Source: Agapetus fuscipes (taxonomy: Eukaryota > Arthropoda > Insecta > Trichoptera > Glossosomatidae). Taken from it: a stretch of DNA of 64,000 nucleotides. Made by a program: the position numbers and the translations under genes. This document shows positions 31,990-42,131 of this stretch, piece by piece. The notes below the pieces were generated by a model, which worked only from the letters and a program-made list of their open reading frames with translations, ran no database searches and was not told the origin of the DNA. The DNA is taken from positions 19,032,347 to 19,096,346 of the forward strand of contig OX637337.1 in assembly GCA_951799405.1 (NCBI GenBank). Reading direction: 5' to 3'. Numbering within the stretch: position 1 is the first letter of the stretch; each line of letters starts with the position of its first letter.

Positions 31990-32135
31990 CATTGTGTTTC
32001 ATTTTGCACGTGAAAATATAAGGCATTTGCACGTGCAAATATGAGCCGTTTGTACGTTCCAATATATGTCATTTGCACGTGCCAATATATATCTCTTGCA
32101 CGTGCCAATAAATGCCATTTTCCACGTGTACACAG
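31990..32135 (+). repeat. Degenerate tandem repeat with CACGTG cores, ending at a splice acceptor
   Basis: About six units of 20-25 bp of the form CATTTGCACGTGCCAATATA. Most contain the palindrome CACGTG. The last unit reads CATTTTCCACGTGTACACAG and its AG is the acceptor of the CadN exon starting at 32,136. The array therefore replaces the usual polypyrimidine tract. Confidence 0.85.
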
Positions 32136-32273
32136 GTGGCAGCAATCGACGGGGATAAAGACAGGCCCCATAATGTGGTCTACTTCCCATCTGGCCAAGG
32201 AATAGATGCTGACAATCCTGCAAACAGCAAGTTTGATATCAATAGGACTACTGGGGAAATATTTGTACTGAAG
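32136..32273 (+). CDS. CadN: Neural cadherin exon (cadherin repeat)
   Basis: 46 codons, phase 0 at both ends. It starts VAAIDGDKDRPHNVVYF and contains DPDNP-equivalent DADNPANSKFDINRTTGEIF, ending in VLK. This is highly conserved in arthropod neural cadherins. The acceptor AG is at 32,134-32,135, inside a tandem repeat, and the donor is GTGGGT at 32,274. Confidence 0.93.
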
Positions 32274-32397
32274 GTGGGTCTCAGATTATATATTGTTTAC
32301 GTTGTAGAGATGATTTTTCACTTGACTGTTAAACAAATCTTGAAAAATTCATTTCTTACATGCCACCTTGCGTTATGCTAATTTGATAAGCATTTTT

Positions 32398-32490
32398 TTT
32401 TAAATATTTAAAAAATTGAAATGGTACAAGATGGTTTTAATTCACTTTATTCTTTTTGTTTTTGCTCGAACATTTTCAAATATATTTTTG
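32398..32490 (+). repeat. Partial copy of the 38.4-kb inverted-repeat arm
   Basis: TTTAAATATTTAAAAA, then GGTTTTAATTCACTTTATT and GTTTTTGCTCGAACATTTTC, match the outer two-thirds of the arm at 38,353-38,450. The hammerhead-like core is not retained. It lies in the intron before the large CadN exon. Confidence 0.65.
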
Positions 32491-32894
32491 CCATGAACGT
32501 TCTTTAAATGACGTTCATCGGAAAATTCAACGATATACTCGTTTAAAAAGAAAACAAAACTCTAATCATTAAAGTAAAATCAAAGAACGTGTGGTTTTTG
32601 GAAAAAGTATTTTTTTTCAATTTTGTGCTTGATTAGGTAGGTAGGTTGTATTTCCTACAAAAAATATACATGTAAGCTTGTGAACAAAGTATTTTTACAT
32701 GCGAATATTATTTCATATTTTTACTTGTACGAAATTTCACTTTTGACAGACCAAAAAAATAAAAACCAAAACTTGTTGAAGATTAATTACCTACTGAATA
32801 TTTTCAATAAGTAAAAAATTAAGTAAAATCTAAATTGACAAAGCTGCTCCTTGTAAACTATATTAAAAACATATTTTTGTATTTTTAATTTCAG

Positions 32895-35800
32895 CCTTTG
32901 GATCGAGATTTACCACACGGACGTCCCCAATGGCGTTTCACCATATTCGCTCAAGACGAAGGAGGAGACGGTCTGGTAGGATATGCTGAGGTCCAAGTAA
33001 ACCTTAAAGACATCAACGATAATGCACCACACTTCCCTTTGGGTGTATACTACGCCAACGTTACTGAAAATGGCACCACGGGCCTCAATGTCATGAAAAT
33101 AGCTGCTGTGGACTACGATGATCCACAAGAAGGTGGGAATGCTAAATTGGCGTACTCAATTGAAAAAAATGTTATTGAAGAAGACACAGGATTGCCTATC
33201 TTTGAGATTGAAGCAAATACAGGAATTATCAAGACAGCAGTTTGTTGTTTGGACAGAGAAAAGACTCCAGATTATTCGATACAAATCGTTGCAATGGATG
33301 GTGGTGGATTAAAAGGAACTGGAACTGCTTCAATAAGAGTCAAAGATATCAATGACATGCCGCCACATTTTGTTAAAGATGAATGGTTCACTGAAGTTGA
33401 TGAAACAGATTCTGACTCACTGCCAACACATTCAATTTTAACTGTGACGGTTCACGATGAAGACGAGATCAATAATTTTAAGTATAAGATTGTAAAAAAT
33501 AGTGGTTATGGAGCAAATAAGTTTCAAATGGTTAAGAACCCTGATGGTACAGGTTCATTGAAAATTGTTGAACCATTAGATTATGAAGATCCACTTCAAA
33601 GAAATGGGTTTCGATTTAGGATACAAGTTGTAGATAAAGATGATGATTTTTTAGATAAGTCTCACATGGATCACTCGTGGGTTGTGGTGAAGTTGAGAGA
33701 TATAAACGATAACAAACCAGAATTTGAGAAAACATTTGCTGAAGTCCAGATAAATGAGAGTGTTAAGGTTGGAAAGATTATACAGAATTTTCGTGCTGTG
33801 GATGTAGACAATGGTGGCAAGGGTAAGATTACGTTTAAAATTGACAGAGCAACAGATCGGAATAGACATTTTTTTGTTGACAACAAAGGATCTGTGATTG
33901 TTCAACGTCCATTAGATAGGGAAAAAAATTCAAGACACAGTGTAAAAATATTAGCTATAGATGATGGTGTACCACCCAAGACCGCAACTGCTGAATTGTT
34001 AGTCAATGTTCAAGACGTCAATGATAATGCACCAGTTTTTTTAAAAGACTATAGACCTATATTGCCCGAGCATGTGCCGTCACAAATTGTAGAAGAAATA
34101 TATGCAACTGATAAGGATGATAGTTCACAAAATAATGGACCACCTTTTCAGTTTCGACTTGATCCCAAAGCAGATGAAACAATACGTTCTTCTTTCAAAG
34201 TTGAACAGAGTCCGTATGGAGTTGAAGGAAATAATATGGCTGTTGTTTCGTCTTTGAGATCATTTGATCGAGAATTTCAGAAAGAATATTTAGTACCAAT
34301 CATAATAAAAGATCATGGAAATCCACCGATGATTGGAACAAGTACGCTTACTGTAACTATAGGTGATATAAATGATAATAAGATGCAGCCAGGAAGTAAA
34401 GAAATTACTGTGTATAATTATATGGGACAAACCATCGATGTTGAGATTGGAAAGGCTTTTGTTTATGATGCTGATGATTGGGATTTTACAGACAAAATTG
34501 TGAAATGGGAAAACGCTGAACATTCTAGATTTAGATTAAACGAAAAAACTGGGATGATTGTAATGAAACAAGGAACTAAGGAAGGCACTTATAAGCTAAA
34601 GTTCAAGGTATCAGATTACAGGCATAACCAATTCAATGTATCAGCTAGTGTAATTGTAAATGTACAAGAAATAACAAATGAATTGATTGTTAATTCTGGT
34701 TCAATAAGATTAAGTGGAATCACTGATGAAGAATTCATCAGAATATGGAACTACCAAGCAGCAGTCAGTTCACCTAGTAAAATAAGTATATTCCAAAAAA
34801 AAATATCTGAACTTTTCAAAGTAGATTTATTCGATGTGGAAATCTTTAGTGTTCAATTAAGTCAAAGAAACCCTCCCAGAACGGATGTTAGGTTTTTGAT
34901 ACACGGACCTGATTTTAAATCGGTCCGACTGAATGGGATTGCACTGTTAAATAAACAAGACATTGAAAATAGTATAGGTGTAAATATTACCATGATAGGA
35001 ATTGATGAGTGCTTACAAGAAAATAATAAATGTGAAGGTTCGTGTACAAATGTGTTAGAATTAAAGAAGAATCCATATTTGATAGATGCCAATACCACTG
35101 CGCTAGTCGGAGTTAAAGTAAGATTTGTACCTCAGTGCACATGTGAAGCAAGGAATTCTAAAATAGAGTCTTGTAGAGTCAACCCATGTTTCAATGGAGG
35201 GTTGTGTGTCGATGGAAAGTTGGGAATATCTTGTTCATGCCCCGCAGGCTTCAGCGGACCTAGATGCCAGCAAACTTTCAGAAGTTTCAAAGGAAACGGC
35301 TGGGCTTGGTATCCGCCTTTAGATATGTGCGAAAACTCTCACCTGAGTTTTGAATTTATAACTCGTAAATCAAATGGCTTATTTTTGTATAACGGTCCAG
35401 TTGTCTTCCCAAAACAAAATGAAATTACCTCTTATGATTTTGTATCCGTAGAACTATTAGATGGGTTCCCAAGATTGTTGCTGGATTTTGGTTCAGGGAC
35501 ATTGGAACTAAAATTGGAAAGTAAATTGAGCTTAGATGATGGCGAATGGCATAGAATAGATATATTCTGGGATACAGAAAATGTGAAAATGGTTGTTGAT
35601 TTTTGTAAGTCTGCTGATGTCAGAGAAACTGAAGAGATGAACTCGATAGACTTTGATTATACATATTGCCAAGCACAAGGAAGCATTGTTCCATTCAACC
35701 AGTTCCTAAATGTAAACACTCCATTGCAAATCGGAGGAGTCCAAATGGAAAACTTTGAGCCGATGAAACCATACTGGAAACATTTACCAAGTATGGAAAG

Positions 35801-36682
35801 CTTTGATGGATGTTTGAAAAATATAATATTCAACAGTAAATTGTATGATTTAGCGCATCCTGGGTTGTCAGAGAATTCCTTTGCTGGATGTCCACAAATC
35901 GAAGAAGTGTGCAACCAAGATGAGAACACTGCCAGATGTTGGTATAGTGGGTCATGCGTTGCAAGTTTTACAGAAGCGCATTGTCAATGCAAATCTGGAT
36001 GGACGGGACCAACTTGTACCACACCAACAACTCCAATCACTTTCAAACCACAAAGTTACGTTAAATTCTCTTTGAGTTTTGAACCAGATAGATTCAGTAC
36101 GAGAATCCAATTGAGGTTCAGAACAAGAGAGTCCAATGGAGAACTGTTCCGAATAAGTGATCAACATAATAGAGAGTACTGTATTTTGGAGATCAACTAT
36201 ACTCATCTTCATTTTCGATACAATTTGAACTCTTTGAAAGCGGAAGAGAAAGATATTTGGTTGAACAAGATTGCTGTCAATGATGGACGTTGGCATGTTG
36301 CAAACATCATGCGACATGGAAGTTCTGTCATCCTTGAAATGGATGGGGGAGAAGGATTGTACTATAATGAAAGTTTTGTATTTGAAGGTCATCAATGGTT
36401 GTTTATAGATAAACAAGAAGGTGTTTACGCAGGAGGAAAAGCAGAGTACACTGGTGTTCAAAAATTTGAAGTTGTGTCAGACTTTCAAAAAAGTTGTTTG
36501 GATGATATCAGATTGGATGGGAAACAACTACCGTTGCCACCTGCCATGAATGGGACTCAATGGGGTCAGGCTGCTATGTCTAGAAATTTGGTGCGAGGAT
36601 GCGCTTCAAGTACGCCATGTGTCAATGTTGTGTGTCAAGAACCGTTTATTTGCTCTGACCTATGGAACAAGCACGAATGCAG
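32895..36682 (+). CDS. CadN: Neural cadherin main ectodomain exon
   Basis: A 3,788-bp exon (1,262 codons plus two bases) with acceptor TTTCAG ending at 32,894 and donor GTAAGA at 36,683. Residues 1-47 finish one cadherin repeat. Further repeats end at DINDMPPHF (about 151), DINDNKPEF (269), DVNDNAPVF (374) and DINDNKM (491). The non-chordate membrane-proximal domain follows (about 500-750). Next come an EGF module (760-791), a laminin-G domain (795-1000), a second EGF (1006-1041) and a second laminin-G domain. This is the standard type III classical cadherin layout of insect CadN, which works in homophilic adhesion, axon guidance and target selection. Third positions are AT-rich over most of the exon, unlike flanking CadN exons. 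Confidence 0.97.
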
Positions 36683-37157
36683 GTAAGACCAATCAAACAA
36701 AAACATCCTTTGAACAATTGCTTGTTATCGTTTTTGATTAATGGTATTTGATCTGTGGTTCGTTGTGTTTTCGAAATGACTCATCTTAAAGGAATATCTG
36801 GTAAAATTCTCAAGTAAACTATCCGTAATGAATAAGTATAGTGGAAGCGAGAATATGAGAGCAAAAGGATAAAATAGTACTACGAGATGGTTTGGACATT
36901 TATTAGGAATGGATAATGGACGACGGTAAAAAATACTGATATGAGCAGGATTTGAATTGGAAATGACTGAAAATACAGCAAAGTAGGAAAAAGAGTAGAA
37001 CATTCTCAAAGAGGTCGATGTATGTCAAAAAAAAAAAAGTACGCACTGTGTAAGGGTAGAAGAAAGTTTTGACGCATCTATGGAAATATGAGTCTTATCT
37101 AACGGGAGCTCGATGCAGTTGTAGTTACTGAAAACAAAAGTCTATTTTTTGTTTCAG
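36683..37157 (+). other. CadN intron with non-LTR remnant
   Basis: Around 36,870-37,060 the text reads like a decayed endonuclease-RT tail (RWFGHLLGMDNGR in one frame, then stops). Otherwise plain intron, 475 bp. Confidence 0.5.
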
Positions 37158-37399
37158 GTGTGGTGAAGGACAAATGGTTTCACATGATGGTCGAGGTTGT
37201 ACAGACAAAAATGAATGCTTGGACTTTCCGTGCCAAAATAGAGGACGTTGCATAAACCAAGATCCCAGAACAAGATATCGATGTTTGTGTCCGGATGGAT
37301 TTTGGGGTCAAAATTGTGAACTCGTCCAAGAGAAGCAAACCTTCAAATTAAGCACAGGCGCAGTCACAGCTATCTTCATTTGCTTGATCATCATTTTTG
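37158..37399 (+). CDS. CadN: Neural cadherin EGF and transmembrane exon
   Basis: The acceptor is TTTCAG ending at 37,157 and the donor is GTAAGT at 37,400. With the two bases from the previous exon it reads RCGEGQMVSHDGRGCTDKNE, an EGF module ending CPDGFWGQNCELVQE. The start of a single membrane span follows (TGAVTAIFICLIIIF). The span is completed by the next exon, so an intron splits the transmembrane segment. Insect CadN genes can use alternative exons here, but I see only one version. Confidence 0.95.
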
Positions 37400-37921
37400 G
37401 TAAGTTTTTTAATTGATATTGTTATTCATTTGAGTTTTTTAATTGTGATTTATAGCAACATACAAATTAATTATCCTTCGATACACTTATAAAGACGTTT
37501 TCTTTCAAAACCAAAAATTGTGATTTATTTATCGGGGTTAGGAAATTGCCCAAATCCGAAATTGTTTTGGTGACGTATTATTTCTATGATATATATATTT
37601 TTATTATTTTTATTTATTTTTTATTTTAAATGAGGAAATGTTCTGATCTCTTATTTTGCTGTGACGACGATCATTTTTCTCTTAACATTAAATCAGTTGT
37701 TTTCCCGTTTTATCTTAATCACATGCAAACAGCCACATTCTTTTTCTCGTCAAAGCTCGTCTAAACAAGATAATTAATTAGTAAAAATCACGCATTGTTG
37801 ATCATTTTTTCAAACATAATATTCAAATTTTTAAGAGTTTCTGTATTCACACAGTAAAAATTCATTTGTATGAGTCAATATTAATTACATAATATTCAAT
37901 CATTTCTTGTCTCTTTTCCAG
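37400..37921 (+). other. CadN intron splitting the membrane span
   Basis: 522 bp, AT-rich, GTAAGT donor and TCTTTTCCAG acceptor. No alternative transmembrane exon was recognised. Confidence 0.7.
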
Positions 37922-38128
37922 TATTAGTCCCCGTTTTCCTCATCTGCAACAGACGCCGCGAGTCTAGCGTAAAGGGACCAGGCCCCGAGAAGGATATAAG
38001 AGAGAATGTGATTAATTATGACGACGAGGGTGGAGGGGAGGACGACATGACGGCCTTCGACATCACCACCCTACAAATACCGGTTGAGGAATCCCCCATA
38101 GAAGATGACGCCCTGATACAAATGCCCG
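37922..38128 (+). CDS. CadN: Neural cadherin membrane-proximal cytoplasmic exon
   Basis: Finishes the transmembrane segment (VLVPVFLIC), then [20 protein letters not shown] and [18 protein letters not shown]. This is the juxtamembrane region conserved in CadN and expected to bind p120-catenin. It ends DDALIQMP and a split glycine codon. The donor is GTGAGG at 38,129. Codon use is rich in C and G. Confidence 0.95.
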
Positions 38129-38352
38129 GTGAGGAGGGTGATTTATTGTCTTATTATTACTCGCTCTGAAGGTTTCTTGATTGCCAGCTATTAGACGATA
38201 CAAATAATAAATGCTAGGAATATTTTTTGAAGAGAAATGAAAGGTTATGACCTAGATTACTCGATAACAAACACATCCAAATAATGTTTATTGGAGTCCA
38301 TTCATTACTATATGTTTTTTAACTAAATGTTGATTATAAATACATATTTTGA

Positions 38353-38592
38353 ATAAATATTTAAAAATATAAATGGTTAAACATTGTTTTAATTCACTTT
38401 ATTTTATTTGTTTATGCTCGAATATTTTCGCCTAATGAGGCATCTTCAAGTTTTGAAAATTATTTTATAAAAATATATTTGTAACCATTCTGCTCTTGAA
38501 GATGCCTCATTAGGCGAAAATATTCGAGCATAAACAAATAAAATAAAGTGAATTAAAACAATGTTTAACCATTTATATTTTTAAATATTTAT
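38353..38592. repeat. Perfect 98-bp inverted repeat in a CadN intron
   Basis: Arms at 38,353-38,450 and 38,495-38,592 are exact reverse complements over all 98 positions, separated by a 44-bp loop. Each arm carries the sequence TCTTGAAGATGCC or its complement near the loop. A diverged single-arm copy is at 32,398-32,490, so the arm is part of a dispersed element. Transcribed in the CadN pre-mRNA it would form a very stable hairpin. Confidence 0.97.
38492..38529 (+). ncRNA. Hammerhead-ribozyme-like motif at the inverted-repeat loop
   Basis: The order is GCTC, TTGAAGA, T, GCC, a six-base loop, GGC, GAAA, the AT-palindrome shared with GAAA (AATATT), C, GAGC. Helix I (GCTC/GAGC) and helix II (GCC/GGC) pair perfectly, and helix III is self-complementary. 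The first core base is T instead of the required C, so this copy is probably inactive. It shares with the 22,719 motif an extra T before helix II. Confidence 0.45.
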
Positions 38593-39028
38593 AAAAATGG
38601 ACTTTCACTGTGTTAACAGATCAACACTAAAAAATACATATTTTGAACATTTGAAATATAAATTACAAAATCCGTTTTTGTTTTCTCAACAAAGAATCTA
38701 GAAATGAATCTAATTGATATCAAGAGCATTTTTGAAAAGCATCGTTTTCATCTTTCCAACACAATTTCGCTCAACATACATAGAATCTGTTCCATATTGT
38801 TTTTAAGTTTCACTCTCATTGTAGGCTTTAAAATAATAAATTATTTTTTAATTTTCGGGAATAGACCATGTTTGATCCGCAGTTTTAATATTTTCGTATG
38901 TTTTGTTTTCACCAGCAGAAAGTATTTTCAAGGCAGGTTATCACAAAAGGAAACAGTTATTCGTCTGTACAGTTACAAACTTCAGAACATAGAAGCCTTT
39001 CGTTATTAAGTGAACCTACTTATTTTGT
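38593..39028. other. CadN intron, nothing recognised
   Basis: AT-rich. A 101-codon open frame here shows no similarity I recognise. Confidence 0.45.
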
Positions 39029-39278
39029 GGTATTTCTTGACTTATAGGTTGGTATGAGGCTGACCACTCATACTGTAAAAAATGCTTCACTTTGCCAATG
39101 TCACCCTTGTGTCAGGAAAGGTCGGCAAAAGTTGTAGGGCTTATGTTAATTTGAGGTTTGAATTTTATTTGTAAGTACACATACAGCATTTGTAAGCGCG
39201 AACTACACGTGTTTGTTTGTGGGCATACATCTGAGAGCTTTGAATGAATATATCCTTGCAACTTAGATTATAGATAGA
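39029..39278 (+). repeat. SINE A copy, full length
   Basis: Subfamily-2 copy from TCTTGACTTATAGG to CAACTTAGATTATAGATAG. Confidence 0.87.
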
Positions 39279-39664
39279 CAATACATTTGAATTGAAACAT
39301 ATTTTTTCTTAGATTTCAATGGTATTATTTAAAATCATCTTCCCATACAGATCTCAAATTACAATTCTAATTTTTATCAAATTTTAGATATACATATCAT
39401 TGGCTTTTGAAGCATGAAATTCCGTATGTAAAGTGACCGCAATACCCTGTCAGCCAAAATCCTCCATTATTCTGGAACCTTTCGGATGGCTAGGGCCACC
39501 TCTTTAGGGTTCAGCTGCCAATATTAGGATTTATGAATGAAAGGTGGTTCGCGTCCCTAACAAATTAGTCATTCATAAATAACGATAGTTTTAATATACT
39601 TTAGGGTCGTGATATAAATGTGTAATCTTATCTAATATAAATCTATGCCAGTGTAATGTCAGTT

Positions 39665-40088
39665 GCTAAGATATTATATCGACGGTTAAAAGGCAATAGG
39701 GCATAAGCGACAAAAACCAAATTGTTCAGGAGAGCAGTTTAAAGTTTGAGATTGCAGAAAAATGGCATAACTTTTATATTATTTATCATATCGTTAAAAT
39801 CAAAACAGCTCTAAAATAAAAAGAAATAAAGGCATTTATTAGTATTCCTATTAATGTTGGGTTATGATGTTTTACGATTTTGTATGTCATAAGTGCCTTT
39901 GGGACAAAAAAGGATAAAATCTTGTCGGTTACACCAAAACCATACTTTGAGAACGCAGTTGTTTGTTTGCTTGGCCATAAACAACAAAACAATCATCGTA
40001 GAATATTTTAGGTAGGATAGCATTCATAGCTCATTTTTGACCAGACCGTCGCTTATGCTCTACTTCCTTTTAACCGTTGATGTAACTT
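39665..40088. mobile_element. MITE-like element with about 40-bp inverted ends
   Basis: The left ATC.ACGGTTAAAAGG..GCATAAGCGAC and its complement at 40,048-40,088 bound about 420 bp. The interior short open frame on the minus strand has no recognised similarity. Lies in a CadN intron. Confidence 0.65.
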
Positions 40089-40574
40089 GCTCCTTATAAT
40101 GTTTTGTAAAGCCCAAAAAAATAGTTTTATAGTTATTTTTTACAATAAAAAACAGGCCCCGATTAACCCCTCTGGAAACCCTGGTGCAGGGAAAAGCTTG
40201 GGGTCCCTCCTCCCGGAAAACAACTTACCTCCTCTTTTCACCCCATTTTTGCACAATGCCAAAGATGGATATATTTTCCGAAAAAAATATTTTGAAATGT
40301 TGTTTATGTATTTTATTTTAGCTTTTGGGGGAGGGGCCTTGGTTACGTATGCCTCATAAGACTTGAGCCCCAACGGTATTTTTGTTGGAAAGCATTTAAA
40401 CTAATTTCACAAAAGTCTGTTATCGGAGGCTCCTTGGTTGTAGATGTCGGAAAGACCTGAGCACTGCAAAAAATATACGAGTTTTTTGGCACTTTGGGGG
40501 CCCATGGGCGTAGGACCCTGGTTCGGTCGTACCACTCGAACCGCCCTTAATCCGGTCCTGATAATAAATATCAA
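40089..40574. other. CadN intron, unassigned repeat-like sequence
   Basis: Contains GC-rich blocks (GGGGTCCCTCCTCCC, GGGGGCCCATGGGCG) unlike typical intron. Possibly an old transposon, but not identified. Confidence 0.35.
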
Positions 40575-40620
40575 ATTAATATTTGTACATAATCTTAAAT
40601 TTAAGTTGCACGGATATACT
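40575..40620 (-). repeat. SINE A tail remnant
   Basis: AATCTTAAATTTAAGTTGCA and GGATATACTGAC match the minus-strand tail end of the family. Confidence 0.45.
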
Positions 40621-40770
40621 GACACTGATTGGTAACGCTTTGGACTCCTAATCGGAAGGTGATTCGATTCCTGGGGGAGCACAAAAAAGATTTATATTTT
40701 AAAAAATGCTCTTCGCTTGGTTGAAAAATCTACAAAATGTATGGGAATCCTTTGAAGAAATCGGAGTAAG
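40617..40770 (+). repeat. SINE C 5' half
   Basis: tRNA-like head (GATTGGTAACGCTTTGGA, GATTCGATTCCTGG), GGAGCACAAAAAAGATTTAT and GCTCTTCGCTTGG. The 3' half is missing. Confidence 0.6.
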
Positions 40771-40821
40771 AGTACACTATGTGTGCAGTTTGATTGCGCA
40801 TTGCTGTTGCATAGGTAGGTA

Positions 40822-40897
40822 CAAATACATTCAAAGCCTCGAATGAAAATGAATCCTCCAGCTCTCGCCATATTTCTTTGAAACAGAGGTAGGCAAA
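40822..40897 (-). repeat. SINE A remnant
   Basis: TTCAAAGCCTCGAATGAA, then CCTCCAGCTCTCGCC and GAAACAGAGGTAGGC, correspond to the middle of the family on the minus strand. Confidence 0.45.
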
Positions 40898-41173
40898 CAT
40901 GAACAAACGATTTGTAAATATAATTAATCTTGTTCTACTTTTTCTTCTTGTATTTGATCTAAGATCTGTTTATTGTGGAACTCCCTTCTGTGATGCAGGA
41001 GACCAGCTATTCTATATATTTTGGGGGGTCGGCCTGGTGGACGCTGGCCAACTGTTATTTCCTGTGCCATGGCCCCTTCAGAACCGTTTCCTCTTCCTAC
41101 TCCATCTGACGATGACTGCAGTTTTGTACATGCTTCAGAAGTAATAATGAACCTTATTTAACATTCTTTTTAG

Positions 41174-41350
41174 GTACTTCGGATAATGACTGCTCAAATT
41201 TACATACCGGCTTACATAATCCAAGCTCCATAAAGGACTGCAAAAGTCGCGCCGATGGAGACATCAACACCCCTCCTTTTGACGACTTGAGGAACTACGC
41301 TTACGAAGGTCACTGCAGTACTTCTGGATCTCTTAGTTCCTTAGCGCCAG
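41174..41350 (+). CDS. CadN: Neural cadherin catenin-binding exon
   Basis: Acceptor CTTTTTAG ending at 41,173 and donor GTAAAA at 41,351. The N-terminal part (GTSDNDCSNLHTGLHNPSS) is not conserved. It is followed by the conserved RADGDINTPPFDDLRNYAYE and STSGSLSSLAPG, the beta-catenin-binding segment of classical cadherins. It ends in a split glycine/aspartate codon leading to the last exon. Confidence 0.95.
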
Positions 41351-41506
41351 GTAAAAAAGACGTGGAAAAAAATGAAAGAACATGCATGCATTTGGTAGTG
41401 GTAAATGCTTAATAAGTCATGATTTTCCTCGTAATTCTCTTGATAAAAATAATTTAATTTGAATAATAAATTTCAATTTTAATCGTCATGTTCTTCTTTT
41501 AATCGA

Positions 41507-41585
41507 ACGGTCGATAGTTCAGTTGGTAGAATGCTTGTATTCCATGCTGAGAGCTAGAGTTCGATAGCCACTGAGAATGTCAGAA
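41507..41585 (+). repeat. SINE B head only
   Basis: CGATAGTTCAGTTGGTAGAA and a weak B box (GAGTTCGATAGCC), ending just after GAATGTCAGAAAC. The body is missing. Confidence 0.65.
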
Positions 41586-41609
41586 ACATTTGAAATTGAT
41601 CTGTCTTAA

Positions 41610-41803
41610 CCTAATCTAATCTAATCTAATCTAAGCTGCAAAGATATATATCATCTAAGAGTTATATTATATGCATTCTCACAAGCAGACATGTATAATT
41701 TCGCGCTAACACATGCCGCATGTGGACCTACATTATAAAAACCAAATCTGAAATGAACATAAGCCCTGCAACTCTTGCCGTCCCTCCCTGAAACAGGGGT
41801 AAA
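41610..41803 (-). repeat. SINE A copy, 5' truncated
   Basis: Minus-strand subfamily-1 copy from a CTAATCTAATCTAATC tail to CCCTGAAACAGGGGT. The head is missing. Confidence 0.75.
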
Positions 41804-41950
41804 AATACCAAAGAACGGTAATCAAAGATTCATCCAGCTTTACAGCAACTGGGTTTTGTTTGAGAATCAGTGCTTTGTATAGCAACGCTCGCAGAGGGCT
41901 CTTGAGGTGTAATTCACACAAAAACATCGCTTACCAAATAAATCATCCTT
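41804..41950 (+). repeat. SINE C 3' half
   Basis: CATCCAGCTTTACAGCAACT, GTTTTGTTTGAGAATC and CACAAAAACATCGCTTACCA match the 3' half of the family. It ends about 48 bp before the last CadN exon. Confidence 0.6.
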
Positions 41951-41997
41951 ATATTAGTGTTATTATTATTACATTTTTAATTCATTCTTTTTTTCAG

Positions 41998-42131
41998 ATA
42001 GCGATGAAGAAATAGTTGAGTGTGGGTTGGTGGAAATAAGTGAAGAAAGATTTAAAAAGTTGGTGAAGGTGTATAATATTTATCAAGCTGATATTTGTAA
42101 TGATACAACAGACTCTGTGAAAGCATGTTAA
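41998..42131 (+). CDS. CadN: Neural cadherin last coding exon, divergent C-terminus
   Basis: Acceptor TTTTTTTCAG ending at 41,997. The reading begins DSDEEIVECGLVEISEERFK, continues KLVKVYNIY and ends SVKAC with TAA at 42,129-42,131. The register matches the end of insect CadN (acidic start, then a RFxKLxxMY block), but the usual YDYLxxWGPRF core is largely replaced and its tryptophan is missing. The phase fits the preceding exon exactly. The change could weaken or alter catenin binding, or mark a CadN2-like paralogue. Confidence 0.88.

Noticed and set aside
35952..36461. 169-codon minus-strand open frame
   Set aside because: Antisense shadow of the CadN laminin-G coding exon.
40899..41144. 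81-codon open frame beginning with a signal-peptide-like stretch (MNKRFVNIINLVLLFLLVFD)
   Set aside because: It starts at the edge of a SINE A remnant inside a CadN intron, has no recognisable mature domain, and AT-rich DNA easily encodes hydrophobic runs.
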